64,000 bases of DNA from a virus, in the IMG/VR virus record IMGVR_UViG_3300048930_000991, positions 1 through 64,000 of that record; one strand, 5' to 3'. Each line of letters opens with the position of its first letter. The first letter of the stretch is position 1. Both the position numbers and the translations under genes were made by a program. Under the pieces are notes generated by a model, which had not been told where the DNA came from, did not search any database, and worked only from the letters and a program-made list of their open reading frames with translations. Below, one piece after another: positions 24,043-32,624 of the stretch.

Positions 24043-24440
24043 CAGGGATAAGCCGTGCGGTCGAGCTCGAAATGCGGCCCATCACGGAAGGAGGCCCAGT
24101 CTCCGCCCCAGACGATCGGCACGCCGAGATCCTTCGCCGCGGCCTTCATCGCCGCGCCGATCTGCTCGTACAGCGGCCAGTCCCAGCGGATCTCGCCCTG
24201 CTCCACCGAGCCGTCGCCATCATCCAGCCAGTAGGCGAGATCGACAGCATGGCCGGTGAGGTGACGGCTGTTCATGGTGCGCGAGGCGCCGATCGCGACC
24301 AGCCGGGCCTGGCGCTCGCGTGAGCGCAGCCCCTCCGTGACGATGAAAGGCACCGCCAGGCGGGCCCGTTCGACGACGCGCACCAGGTCGCGGTGCACGC
24401 CCTCGAGGCGTGCACGGTCACGCGGCAACAGCGCGCTCAT
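24042..24440 (-). CDS. Endolysin, M15-type peptidase
   Basis: This 132-residue protein starts at MSALLPRDRARL. The zinc-binding motifs of peptidase family M15 are present: SRHLTGHAVDLA near residues 65-76 (His and Asp) and GPHFEL near the C-terminus (His). Glu and Asp residues of the active site lie in WASFRDGPHF. It should cleave the peptide cross-links of peptidoglycan. No signal peptide is seen, so it would need the holin. Its ATG overlaps the stop of the decoration protein gene. Confidence 0.85.
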   Translation of the reverse strand: MSALLPRDRARLEGVHRDLVRVVERARLAVPFIVTEGLRSRERQARLVAIGASRTMNSRHLTGHAVDLAYWLDDGDGSVEQGEIRWDWPLYEQIGAAMKAAAKDLGVPIVWGGDWASFRDGPHFELDRTAYP

Positions 24441-24790
24441 CACGCCCCCGAGGCCGGCACGCGGGCCAGCATCACGCGGACCGTGGTATCGGCGGCCAGC
24501 GCGGCGACAGTGCAGAGCCCGACCTGGAAATTGCCTGTCGCAGTGGTGGTGATGCGCCGGTTGGTGTTGTCCCAGAACACCCGCGCGCCCTGGCTGATGG
24601 CCAGAGCGGGCTCCTTGGTGAGCTCGAACTCGCCGCGGGTCTCGCAGTCGACGCTGGCATTCTGCGCGGCGTCGGACGCCGCCACGCCGAAGAAGGCGCC
24701 GACCAGCATGCCCTGGCCGGAGAGGATGCCGCCCGCGTAGGGCACCACCATCGGAATGGAGCGCGCATCGGGACGGATGCAGTTGCGCAT
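24440..24790 (-). CDS. Capsid decoration protein (DUF2190-like)
   Basis: This 116-residue protein begins MRNCIRPDARSIPMVVPYAGG and contains GMLVGAFFGVAASDAAQ and TGNFQVGLCTVAALAAD. This is the pattern of DUF2190 proteins, small beta-rich proteins encoded next to major capsid genes. They stabilise the capsid surface or form head fibres. The gene follows the capsid gene after 90 bases. The C-terminal ARVPASGA tail is short. Confidence 0.75.
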   Translation of the reverse strand: MRNCIRPDARSIPMVVPYAGGILSGQGMLVGAFFGVAASDAAQNASVDCETRGEFELTKEPALAISQGARVFWDNTNRRITTTATGNFQVGLCTVAALAADTTVRVMLARVPASGA

Positions 24791-24880
24791 GGAAGGGTCT
24801 CCTGAAAGCGCGCAGGGCGCCGACCGGCGTTCCGGCGGCGTCCTGGCGTGATGCGGATGGGAAGGTGGAAAGCGGCGGGA

Positions 24881-27013
24881 TCAGGTCCCCGGGTTGAACC
24901 AGGCGCCGCGCCAGTCGATGGCACCGACGCCGAAGTCGAAGATCACGCTGACCTCGACGCCGTCCGCCCCCTGCACCGGCCCGGTGGTGACCTGCGGCCC
25001 CTCCGCCCCGTTCAGGTAGCCGTAGACATAGACGGGTGCAGCGACCGGGTCGGAGAACAGGTACCAGCGGTTCGCCTGGATCAGCGGCTCGATCACCGGC
25101 TGCACGAAGCCGGCAAACACATTCGCCTTGCCGATCTCGCTCGCCTGCACGACCACCGTCGCCTGGCGGGCGGCGAGCTCGAGGTTCGGCCCGACCAGGA
25201 GGCGCATGGTCTGGCCCATGGAGATCGGCAGGCCGTCCAGCGTGCGCTGCTTCATGATGGCGGTGCGGCCGGCGCCGATGGTCGAGGTGTCGAGCACCGT
25301 GCCGGTGCTGGCCTTGTTGGCCCGCGCGGCGCCGGTGGCGAACACCGCCGCGCTGCCGGTGGTCAGCGTCGGGCCGTCGCCATTGGCGCTGTTCAGCAGG
25401 TTGTAGGCGGTGGCGTTCTCGAACTCGGCGACGCGGCGGCCGATCGCGGCGGCGAAGTCGGTGAAGGCGCCGAGGTCGTCGTTGACCAGCATCGGCCGCG
25501 TGACGCGGATGCGCCGCGCGAAGGTCTGCAGCAGGACGATCTCCTGGCTCTCGGACATGGTGCCGACCTGGATCTCGCCGTTCTCGGCGAGCGGCAGCAG
25601 GGTCGGGAAGTCGCCGATGCGCAGATGCCGGTGCGGCTTGAAGTCGCGAAAGTCGCGGCGGAGGAAGATCTGCCGGTAGGTCGGCTGCGCCGGCTGGTAG
25701 GCGGCGAGCAGCATCTTGTTGGCGGCGGCGGCCAGCAGCAGCGGGAAGTCGGAGCTGGTGTGGAAGGCGCGCTCGGCGAGCAGGGACGGGTTGCGGGGCA
25801 CGCTCCGCTCGCCGCGGGCGCGCAGCAGTTCGCCGATCATGTCGGAGGGACGCCAGCCCATGAACTCGGCATGGCGGCCGGAGCCTTGGGCCTGGTAGCC
25901 GGGCATGGCACGAGCGGCGAGCGCCTCGGCCATGGCGTCGAGGATCTGCGCCGGGTCGTCGTGGCTGGGGGCGGTCTCGGGGCGGGCGGGGATGGACGGC
26001 CGCGGGCCCTGCGCGACGAGAGCGTCGAACAGGGCGCGGCGGGCCTGGTCGCCGGTCCAACCCTGGGCGATGGCGTCGGCACGGACCGGGGTGATGCGGT
26101 CCGCCGGCAGCAGGGCGCGGGCCGCCTCGACGGCGGCATCGATGCCAGCGATGCGCTCGCGCTCGGCGCGCTGGGCCTCGGCACGGACCGCATCGAGGTC
26201 GGGCGCCGGCACGGCCGGTGCGGGCGCGGCGCGGGTGGGTTCCGGCGCCGGGGCGTTGGGCGCGGGGCTGGGCGTGGTGGTCACCGTGGTCTCCTGGGGC
26301 GGGGTGGTGGACGGCGCGGCAAGCGGCGGCGCCGACGGGGCAGCAACCGGCTCGGCCGGCGTCGTCTCGGGCATGGGCGGGTCCTCGTCAGGCAGGGCAG
26401 GTTCGATGGCGATGGCGGGCGCGCTCTGCGGCGCCTCACCGCGCACCGCCGCATCGCGGTCCACCGGGACCGGCACGACCGAGATCTCGAAGGGCTCCCA
26501 ATCCACCGCGCGGTGGACGGTCTCGCCGGAGGCAGCGTCGGGTCGCGGCTCGTAGCGGTGCACGCGATAGCCGACGCTCACTGCCCGCAGCGTGCCGTCG
26601 GCGATGCGCTGCCAGACGGGCTCCACGTCGGCGGCACTGCTGAACTGCAGCGTCGCGTAGCCGCGGCCTCGATCGAGCCGGGCGGCGGTGACGCGGCCGA
26701 GCACGTCGCGCGCCCCGCCGCGGCGATGGGTGTCGAGCACCGGGGCGCGGCCGGAGCGCAGCGCGTCCATGCGCACCGCGTTGGGCAGCATCTCCAGCTC
26801 CTCGGTGATCAGGCCGAGGGCTGGGACGAAGTTGCGGGCGCGGGCGCCGGTGCTCCACACCACCTCGACGGTGCGGGCGGCCCGGTCGACGGTAGCCGGC
26901 GCGGTGATGGCGCGCTGCGCCACGATCGACTGCCCGGCGGCGGGAAGTCGATCCGGCGCAGCAGCAGGCTCCGGCGCGGGGTCGCCCCCGCCCGGCTCGA
27001 TGATGTCCGTCAT
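24881..27013 (-). CDS. Prohead protease-major capsid fusion protein
   Basis: This protein has 710 residues. The N-terminal domain (about 30-200) is a prohead protease: a His in APVLDTHRRGG and a Ser in RAVSVGYRVHRY fit the S78/HK97-type catalytic pair. A Pro/Ala/Thr-rich linker (about 205-290) follows. The C-terminal 400 residues form the capsid protein, with RNPSLLAERAFHTSSDF and the conserved VNDDLGAFTDFAAAIGRRVAEFE region. Fusions of this type are known in alphaproteobacterial prophages. The protease should remove itself and the linker (delta region) during capsid maturation. The portal gene ends two bases upstream. Confidence 0.85.
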   Translation of the reverse strand: MTDIIEPGGGDPAPEPAAAPDRLPAAGQSIVAQRAITAPATVDRAARTVEVVWSTGARARNFVPALGLITEELEMLPNAVRMDALRSGRAPVLDTHRRGGARDVLGRVTAARLDRGRGYATLQFSSAADVEPVWQRIADGTLRAVSVGYRVHRYEPRPDAASGETVHRAVDWEPFEISVVPVPVDRDAAVRGEAPQSAPAIAIEPALPDEDPPMPETTPAEPVAAPSAPPLAAPSTTPPQETTVTTTPSPAPNAPAPEPTRAAPAPAVPAPDLDAVRAEAQRAERERIAGIDAAVEAARALLPADRITPVRADAIAQGWTGDQARRALFDALVAQGPRPSIPARPETAPSHDDPAQILDAMAEALAARAMPGYQAQGSGRHAEFMGWRPSDMIGELLRARGERSVPRNPSLLAERAFHTSSDFPLLLAAAANKMLLAAYQPAQPTYRQIFLRRDFRDFKPHRHLRIGDFPTLLPLAENGEIQVGTMSESQEIVLLQTFARRIRVTRPMLVNDDLGAFTDFAAAIGRRVAEFENATAYNLLNSANGDGPTLTTGSAAVFATGAARANKASTGTVLDTSTIGAGRTAIMKQRTLDGLPISMGQTMRLLVGPNLELAARQATVVVQASEIGKANVFAGFVQPVIEPLIQANRWYLFSDPVAAPVYVYGYLNGAEGPQVTTGPVQGADGVEVSVIFDFGVGAIDWRGAWFNPGT

Positions 27014-27015
27014 GG

Positions 27016-28491
27016 TTAGCCCTCTGCTGGGGTCTCGCGCGGTGGTGCCGCAGCGCCGGTGGCGGCGATCTCGACAGCGGCCATTTGCGCCGCGTCCTGC
27101 GCCGCGCCGGACTTCGCGACGCGGCGCGGATCGGTGTCGAGCGCGAGCCCGGCCTCGTCGAGCAGGGCGTTGGCCTCGCGGATCATCTCCACGGCGGCGC
27201 GGAAGTCGTAGCCGAACGCCCCCGCCGCCTCGGGCTGCGGCACGAAGCCAGCGCGTACCTGCGCGATGAGGGCCGTGGTGTCCTTGAGCGGGTCGATCAT
27301 CTCATGTGCAGGCGGGACGTGGCTGACGCCGTCCGGCATCTCCGCCCGCCATTGTCCCAACAGCGCGCCCTGCGCATGGAAGCGCTCGGCGATCGGCCGC
27401 ACCAGCATCGGGATGAGCATGCCGTACTGGACCTGCTCGCAGAGCCGGCGGAACTCGATCTTGCCGGCGCGAAGCGAGGAGTAGTTCGCCTGGGTCAAGT
27501 CGCCCGAGACCTGGTCGTAGGTCAGGCCGGCGCCGACCGCGGCGGCCTCGAGCGCACGGCGAGCGAAGGCAGCGTGGCTGCCGCCGCCGGAAGGGTTCAC
27601 CACTTCGACCGAGCCCATGCCGCGGCGATACAGGATCATCCCCGGCTCGAAGCTCTCGACGGTGCGGCCTTGCGCATCGCGGAGCAGGCCGGCGGCGGCT
27701 CCGGTCAGCGCCTCGTCGCCCTCCTCCGTGACCACCGCGGCGAGACAGGCCTCGATCTTGGCCTTCATCAGCAGGGCGGCCTCGTAGTCGCCGAGGTCGC
27801 GCAGGCGAAGGAGGATGGGCGCGAGCCACGAGACGTCGCGCAACTGGCCAGGCCGGCGCTTGCGGTAGACATGCAGCACTTCGCTGGCGGGGATGCGCTG
27901 GCTGCTCTGCCAGGTGGCGCCCGGCAGGAGCCAGGCGGCACCCGGATGCACCCGGTGCAGCCAGTAGCCGATCGGCGCGCCCGCCTCGCCGAGGGCGATG
28001 CCCTGGATGGTCGGCGCGCCGTCGACCATCCCGTTCCGCGCGGTGTCGAGGTGGTCGCTCTCCAGCACTTGCAGCCGCAGTCCGATCGGATTGGCGGGCG
28101 ATGGCGGCACCATCAGGAACCGGACGAAGCACTCGCCGCTCTCGACCACCGCCCGCATCACCAGCGCTTGCAGGCCGTAGAGGTCGAGCCGCCCCTCGGC
28201 GTCGCAGGCGGTGCTCTCCGCCCAGCGCTGCCAGGCGCGACCATGCGCGTCCTCGGGCCAGCGGGTGGTGATGCCGGCGCCTATCGCATTCCCGGTCCAG
28301 AGGTCGACGATGCGGCTGGCATAGGGATCATTGCGGACGGCGTCGCGGGCGCGCCGCGCCACCGTGGCCGCAGCCAGGCCGACCTCGGCATTGGCGCTGC
28401 CGCCGGACGGCGCCCAGGCTGAGGCTCGCTGCTCCTGCGCAGCGGCATAGCCGCGCAGCACCTGCCAGGCTGCGCGCAGGCGCTCGATCAT
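27016..28491 (-). CDS. Portal protein (lambda gpB-like)
   Basis: This 491-residue protein starts at MIERLRAAWQVL. A GGAGAG ribosome-binding site lies upstream; an earlier in-frame start adds eleven residues and is less likely. Typical portal segments are DPYASRIVDLWTGNAIGAGI, LRLQVLESDHLDT and the conserved ANYSSLRAGKIEFRRLCEQ. The portal ring is the gate for DNA entry and the base of the tail. It lies in the usual place between gpW and the protease-capsid gene, but an AbrB-family antitoxin remnant is inserted on the opposite strand just upstream. Confidence 0.88.
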   Translation of the reverse strand: MIERLRAAWQVLRGYAAAQEQRASAWAPSGGSANAEVGLAAATVARRARDAVRNDPYASRIVDLWTGNAIGAGITTRWPEDAHGRAWQRWAESTACDAEGRLDLYGLQALVMRAVVESGECFVRFLMVPPSPANPIGLRLQVLESDHLDTARNGMVDGAPTIQGIALGEAGAPIGYWLHRVHPGAAWLLPGATWQSSQRIPASEVLHVYRKRRPGQLRDVSWLAPILLRLRDLGDYEAALLMKAKIEACLAAVVTEEGDEALTGAAAGLLRDAQGRTVESFEPGMILYRRGMGSVEVVNPSGGGSHAAFARRALEAAAVGAGLTYDQVSGDLTQANYSSLRAGKIEFRRLCEQVQYGMLIPMLVRPIAERFHAQGALLGQWRAEMPDGVSHVPPAHEMIDPLKDTTALIAQVRAGFVPQPEAAGAFGYDFRAAVEMIREANALLDEAGLALDTDPRRVAKSGAAQDAAQMAAVEIAATGAAAPPRETPAEG

Positions 28492-28571
28492 CCCATACTC
28501 TCCGCTGGAAGCCGGGCGTGCCATGTCCCCGGTAACGACTGTCGATCGATCCGGTATTGGAGGAGTGCCTC

Positions 28572-28817
28572 ATGGCCACGAGGGTCACGGCCAAGGCTCA
28601 GGTCACCATCCCCAAGGAGGTCCGCGACCTGCTCGGCATCACGCCGGGCAGCGTGGTCACCTTCGAAGTGACTGCGGACGGGCGGGTGGTTCTCAGCAGG
28701 GTGGGCAGCCTGGGGCCTGCGACGCGCCCGCCAAGCCGCTTTGCAAAGCTGCGCGGCCGCGCAAGCGCCGGAATGACCACCGAGGAGATCATGGCGCTGA
28801 TGCGAGGCGATGGGTGA
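28572..28817 (+). CDS. AbrB/VapB-type antitoxin
   Basis: This 81-residue protein begins MATRVTAKAQVTIPKEVRDLLGI. The SpoVT-AbrB swapped-hairpin DNA-binding domain spans residues 3-45, and the C-terminal MTTEEIMALMRGDG is the helix that normally plugs the toxin. A GGAGG site precedes the ATG. The start of a PIN-domain toxin overlaps the last codons, but the toxin is cut short. The gene is on the plus strand, opposite to all late genes, between portal and gpW. It may now act as a stand-alone antitoxin or regulator. Confidence 0.82.
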   Translation: MATRVTAKAQVTIPKEVRDLLGITPGSVVTFEVTADGRVVLSRVGSLGPATRPPSRFAKLRGRASAGMTTEEIMALMRGDG

Positions 28818-28893
28818 GGCCGTCGTCGTCGACCCCAATGTCCTGCTAAACCCGCTCACCGCAGAACGTCGCGCCCAAAGCGTGCGAGCGTGA
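28810..28893 (+). pseudogene. Truncated PIN-domain (VapC-like) toxin
   Basis: The frame starts eight bases before the antitoxin gene ends and gives MGEAVVVDPNVLLNPL, the first strand of a PIN domain with its catalytic Asp. Only about fifteen residues match: at 28856 the sequence becomes the end of the phage gpW gene, and the frame stops after 27 residues. A whole PIN toxin is about 130 residues, so the toxin cannot be active. The break coincides with the gpW stop codon, which marks the edge of the insertion. Confidence 0.75.
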
Positions 28894-29092
28894 CAGAGGG
28901 TCGGCGCGCCGCACTGTTCTCCGCACCATGCAACGCCGCGAGCGCCCGGCCGAGTTCGTCAAGGCCGCGGTACTCCACGGTGCGCCCATCGAAGGACACG
29001 CGCGTGGTGCCGCCGGTGTAGGCCGCCGCGAGAGTGGCGGCGCGACTGCCCGCTGGCTGCGCCAACGCCCAGGCGAGGACAGTCGGATCCAT
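28856..29092 (-). CDS. gpW-like head-tail connector
   Basis: This 78-residue protein is mostly helical with a central beta hairpin (TTRVSFDGRTVEYRGLDELGRAL), as in lambda gpW. It begins MDPTVLAWALAQP and ends GRDVLR. Its ATG overlaps the upstream stop (TGATG). gpW binds the portal complex after packaging. In lambda it lies directly before the portal gene; here the inserted antitoxin fragment (28572-28855) separates the two without damaging either. Confidence 0.75.
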   Translation of the reverse strand: MDPTVLAWALAQPAGSRAATLAAAYTGGTTRVSFDGRTVEYRGLDELGRALAALHGAENSAARRPSVTLARFGRDVLR

Positions 29093-29700
29093 CAGGCCGC
29101 CCGCAGCGTCGGCAGCGGCGCCGCCGCGTTGACCAGATAGGACAGCCCGCTTGGCGGGTTCGGCATGATCGGCACGCCGGCCTGATAGGTCAGCGCCGCG
29201 AAGAAGCCATTCTCGCTGCCGGTGGTGCCGCCACCGGCGCCGCCATCCGCCGCGGCCGAGCCGAGCAGCAGCGTGTTCCCGCCGCTGAAGGCCTGGGTGC
29301 TGGTGCCACGCACCGATGGCGCGCCGGAAAAGCAGAACAGCAGCCACCAGGTGCCGGCCGGGATCCAGCGCGGCTGCACGAAGGGGCAGAGCGCGTTGCC
29401 GGCGGAAGTGGTGTCGGCGTCTGCGACCGGCTCTTCGATGAGGCGCCCCGGATGCCCAGTGCCATCGTCGGCAGTCAAGGCCATGCGCAGCAGGCCGGCG
29501 GCGCCAGTCGTCACGCTCACAGCCATGGCCGAGAACAGCCCGGGACGCGCCAGCACGTAGGGCACGCAATACAGTCGGTTCGCCGGCATCGCGACGGCGC
29601 CACCCACCGCACGCGCATGCTGCGAGGCGTAGAACCGCCCCGAGACGTAGGGCAGCATCGCCGGCGCTGGCGGCAGGTAGTGCTGGAACAGCGCGGTCAT
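29092..29700 (-). CDS. Phage structural protein of unknown role
   Basis: This 202-residue protein is rich in Gly, Ala and Ser, with beta-strand-like stretches (GTWWLLFCFSGAPSV, NRLYCVPYVLARPGLFSAMAVSV). The composition and small size suggest a capsid fibre or other virion surface protein. It overlaps both neighbours by four or five bases (ATGA and TGATG), so it is in the late operon between terminase and portal genes. I do not recognise a family. Confidence 0.6.
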   Translation of the reverse strand: MTALFQHYLPPAPAMLPYVSGRFYASQHARAVGGAVAMPANRLYCVPYVLARPGLFSAMAVSVTTGAAGLLRMALTADDGTGHPGRLIEEPVADADTTSAGNALCPFVQPRWIPAGTWWLLFCFSGAPSVRGTSTQAFSGGNTLLLGSAAADGGAGGGTTGSENGFFAALTYQAGVPIMPNPPSGLSYLVNAAAPLPTLRAA

Positions 29701-30050
29701 GCGAGCGGCCGGATACCGAGGACGAGCAGCCGCTCCGCGGTCTGGTTCACCGGCGCGGCGGCGAGGCCGGAGCGCAGCCTGAGCCAGCGCCAGCCGAGCA
29801 GAAGCGTGGGCGGCAGGGTGAGTGCCCGGCCGGCGGCGACGGTCAGCACCACCTCGTTGCCGAGATGGTCGTAGAGGTCAGCCCAGGCAGCAGGCTCGCC
29901 CTCGTCGAGCGAGCCCTGCAGGGTGAGTGGCGCGTCGGTCCAGGCGGCCGGCAGCAGCAGCAGGCAGACGCCGTAGCCGACGCTGGCGACGGGTCCGCTC
30001 AGCGCCTGGCCGGCGGCGATGCTGGTGCGCACGGGCACGATTGCGGTCAT
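29697..30050 (-). CDS. Small phage protein of unknown function
   Basis: This 117-residue protein begins MTAIVPVRTSIAAGQALS, with a good GGAGAT site upstream. The sequence reads as one beta domain (GYGVCLLLLPAAW, TLQGSLDEGEPAAWADLYDHLGNEVVLTV). It resembles small head-completion or decoration proteins found beside terminase genes, but there is no firm match. It follows the large terminase gene in the late operon. Confidence 0.58.
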   Translation of the reverse strand: MTAIVPVRTSIAAGQALSGPVASVGYGVCLLLLPAAWTDAPLTLQGSLDEGEPAAWADLYDHLGNEVVLTVAAGRALTLPPTLLLGWRWLRLRSGLAAAPVNQTAERLLVLGIRPLA

Positions 30051-30064
30051 GGAGATCTCCAGGT

Positions 30065-31975
30065 TCAGCGCAGCCAGCCGTGGCGCGGCGCGAGCCAGCC
30101 ACGCGGACGATGGGCGTCGGACGCGGCCGGCGGCGGAGCGACATGCCCGCCGATGGGAAGCTCGCTCGGTTGGAGCGGGGCGTTGGCGACCTGCTCGCGC
30201 AGCTGCGCCCAAAACCGCTCGCCATAGCGGTCGGCGCCGAGCAGCCAGAGCGCCGCGCGGGCCAGCACGGCGCAGTCCAGCGCTTCGTTCCGTTCCCTGA
30301 GCTTCGCCCATTCCTGCCGGGCGAAGCCGCGACGATCGTTGGTGGTGCGCAGCTGCTCGGCGACCAGCTGCTTGACCCACTCCGCCTCGATGCCCCGCGG
30401 CAGATGCACCCAGCCGGGCGGGAATTCCTCGGCGTCGCCGCGGCCGAGCCAGAGCCGGCGGTACAGGTCGGCCTTCCAGGTCGAGACCGAGACCGTCCAG
30501 AGCTTCAGGCCCCGCCGGAGCTTGCGACCATCGACCAGCGCATCCACCGGCGTCGGCCCCTGGACAGGTTGCGCTCGGTTCCAGCCATCCACGCCCTTGG
30601 TCGGGGCGATGCGTGGATCCCGCAGGCGACGGAGATGGCCATAGACGGCGGCGGTGTCGCGCCCGCCGGTATCCACGCAGAGCCGGGCGATGCGCATCGC
30701 GCCGCCGCCATGGCGTGGCCAGTCGCGCGCCAGCAGTTTGGCGAGTTCGTCCCAGGGCTCGCGGTCCCGCGGGCTGCCCGGGATCACCACGTGATCGACG
30801 AGCCACGACGAGAAGCCCTCCGCCCAGCCCCAGACGTCGCATTCCAGGCGATCGTCCTGAACGTCCACGCCGGCGGTCAGCACCAGCGCGCCCGCAGGCA
30901 CGACGCCCATGGCGAAATCCTCGCGGCGCTCGACGAGCCGCTCCCAATCCGGCGCCTCGCCCTGCTCCTGCCAGGTCTCGCCCAGCACGGTGTTCTTGAA
31001 GGTCTTGATGTCCTCGGGCTTGCCCTGCGCTGCCTCCCAATCCCGAGCGATCTGCGCCCAGGACAGCCAGCCCACCGGCGAGTAGAGCGCCGAGATGTGG
31101 AAGCCGATCGTGTGCGGATCCTGGCCCTCGGCCGTCGCGCGCCATTCCCCACCGCCGAGCATGGCGGTCTTATCGTGCTCCTGCATCGGGTGGTCGCAGG
31201 CCGAGCAGTGATACCGTGCCGTCTCCGGCGCGCCCTTCTCCCAGAGCAAACGCTCGAAGCGCAGCCACTGCATCTCGCCGCATTCCGGGCACGGCACGAA
31301 GAAGCGCCGCTGGTCGCTGGCCAGATACTCCCGCTCGATGCGGCTGCGGCCGGCGATGGTCGGCGTGCTGACCAAGAAAGCCTTGCGGCGCCAGCCGAAG
31401 GTGCGGGCGCGCGCCTCGGCCAGGGCAATCGGATCGCCCTCGCCGGCGACATCGCCGGGATAGGCGTCCACCTCGTCGAGGAACAGGAACCGCGCCGTCA
31501 TCGAGCGCAGCCCGACCGCGCTGTTCGCACCCGTCAGCACCAGGATGCCGCCGGGGAATTCCTTCGACAGCATCGTGTTGCCGCTGTCGCGCGCCCGTGC
31601 CGGCGTAACCCTCTCCCGCAGCGCGGGCGTTTCCTCCAGCAGGGGATCGATGCGCTGCCGCGAGAAGCGCTTGGCCAGCTCCACGGTCGGCTGCACCGCC
31701 AGCGCGGGCGCCGGCACGTGGTGCATGATGTAGCCGAGCCAGTTGTTGCCGCTTTCGGTGGCGCCGACCTGCGCGCCCTTCATGAACACGACGCGCCGGG
31801 CCGGATGCACCGCCGACAGCGCGTCCATCACGTCCTTCAAATAGGGCGTGCGGCTGGTGCGCCACGGCCCTGGCTCGGCCGAGGCGCGGCTGCCGAGCAT
31901 GCGGTGCAGCTCGGCCCATTCCGACACCGTGAGCTGCGGCGGGGGCCGGAGCATGGCGCCGACACGCCGGCGCAC
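30065..31975 (-). CDS. Terminase large subunit (GpA family)
   Basis: This 636-residue protein is a lambda gpA-type packaging motor. The ATPase has FMKGAQVGATESGNN near residue 65 as Walker A and FLFLDEVDAYPGD near 165 as Walker B. Two CxxC pairs (CPECG and CSACD, about residues 230-260) form a zinc site seen in GpA proteins. The nuclease domain has LVLTAGVDVQDDRLE near 355 and LCVDTGGRDT near 445 with the acidic metal ligands. An alternative start at MLRPPPQL is seven codons in. It cuts and packages phage DNA at the portal. Confidence 0.92.
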   Translation of the reverse strand: MRRRVGAMLRPPPQLTVSEWAELHRMLGSRASAEPGPWRTSRTPYLKDVMDALSAVHPARRVVFMKGAQVGATESGNNWLGYIMHHVPAPALAVQPTVELAKRFSRQRIDPLLEETPALRERVTPARARDSGNTMLSKEFPGGILVLTGANSAVGLRSMTARFLFLDEVDAYPGDVAGEGDPIALAEARARTFGWRRKAFLVSTPTIAGRSRIEREYLASDQRRFFVPCPECGEMQWLRFERLLWEKGAPETARYHCSACDHPMQEHDKTAMLGGGEWRATAEGQDPHTIGFHISALYSPVGWLSWAQIARDWEAAQGKPEDIKTFKNTVLGETWQEQGEAPDWERLVERREDFAMGVVPAGALVLTAGVDVQDDRLECDVWGWAEGFSSWLVDHVVIPGSPRDREPWDELAKLLARDWPRHGGGAMRIARLCVDTGGRDTAAVYGHLRRLRDPRIAPTKGVDGWNRAQPVQGPTPVDALVDGRKLRRGLKLWTVSVSTWKADLYRRLWLGRGDAEEFPPGWVHLPRGIEAEWVKQLVAEQLRTTNDRRGFARQEWAKLRERNEALDCAVLARAALWLLGADRYGERFWAQLREQVANAPLQPSELPIGGHVAPPPAASDAHRPRGWLAPRHGWLR

Positions 31976-31979
31976 ATGC

Positions 31980-32495
31980 TCACGGCTGCGGAGCCCGATC
32001 CCCTCCGAGGCCTGCTGGATCGAAGCGATCGGCCGCCTCCGTCAGCAGGTCGGTGATGTGGCTCTGCAGGATGGTCTGCAGCAGATGCGGATCGACGCTG
32101 ATCTCGGCAGCGATCAGGCCCGACACGCGGGCCGGCCAGTTCAGCAGCGCGTCACGCATCGTGCTGCCGATCTCGTCGAGCGCGGCATTCGCCTCGGTGA
32201 CATCGACCAGGCGGCGCTTGGTCTCATCCAGCGAGAGGCGCTGCGCCTCCACCTTCAGCGCGAGCTGCGCGACCTTCAGCCGGGCGAAGGGCGTGCCATC
32301 CGCACCGGCACCGCTGGCCAGGGGCGAGCGGGCGGGGTCGGCGGTCTCGGTCAGGCGGCGTCGGGTCTTGTCGATATCCCACTGGCCGTCCGGCTCGCGG
32401 GCGATGCGGTTGGTCTGCTCGGCCTTGCGCAGCGCGGTCTCGGTGATGCCGATGCGGCGGGCGGCCTCGCGGGTCGAAGGCGTGAGTTCTGGCAC
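31980..32495 (-). CDS. Terminase small subunit (Nu1-like)
   Basis: This 171-residue protein starts with a GTG. The N-terminus (STREAARRIGITETALRKAEQTNRI) is a winged-helix/HTH like that of lambda gpNu1. A long helical segment, FARLKVAQLALKVEAQRLSLDETKRRLVDV, suits oligomerisation, and the C-terminus should contact the large subunit. The large terminase gene begins four bases after its stop. The DNA just upstream carries a broken mazF gene. Confidence 0.78.
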   Translation of the reverse strand: MPELTPSTREAARRIGITETALRKAEQTNRIAREPDGQWDIDKTRRRLTETADPARSPLASGAGADGTPFARLKVAQLALKVEAQRLSLDETKRRLVDVTEANAALDEIGSTMRDALLNWPARVSGLIAAEISVDPHLLQTILQSHITDLLTEAADRFDPAGLGGDRAPQP

Positions 32496-32519
32496 GGCGG
32501 CATGTCTCCCGCCGCGGCG

Positions 32520-32624
32520 ATGGTGACGAGCGTGGGAAAGGGCCCGGACTGCTCATGCCCGGCCTGGGGGTCGAACCGCAGCCAGATGATGCGGCCCGAG
32601 TCCGGGACGTAAGGCGCGTATCAC
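32520..32624 (-). pseudogene. Truncated and frameshifted MazF toxin
   Basis: A GTG overlaps the mazE stop (GTGA), the usual mazEF linkage. After about four codons a one-base shift leads into a frame reading YVPDSGRIIWLRFDP and QAGHEQSGPFPTLV. This matches the first 35 or so residues of MazF (compare the conserved YVPD, FDP and EQ-G features). At about 32520 the similarity ends and the sequence runs into the small terminase start. With both a frameshift and loss of most of the protein, no active endoribonuclease can be made. Confidence 0.72.

Noticed and set aside
7007-32495. Gene transfer agent cluster
   Set aside because: The tail gene order resembles a GTA, but the region also has a lambda-type GpA terminase with small subunit, lysis genes, replication genes, a repressor switch and recombinases, which fit a full prophage.
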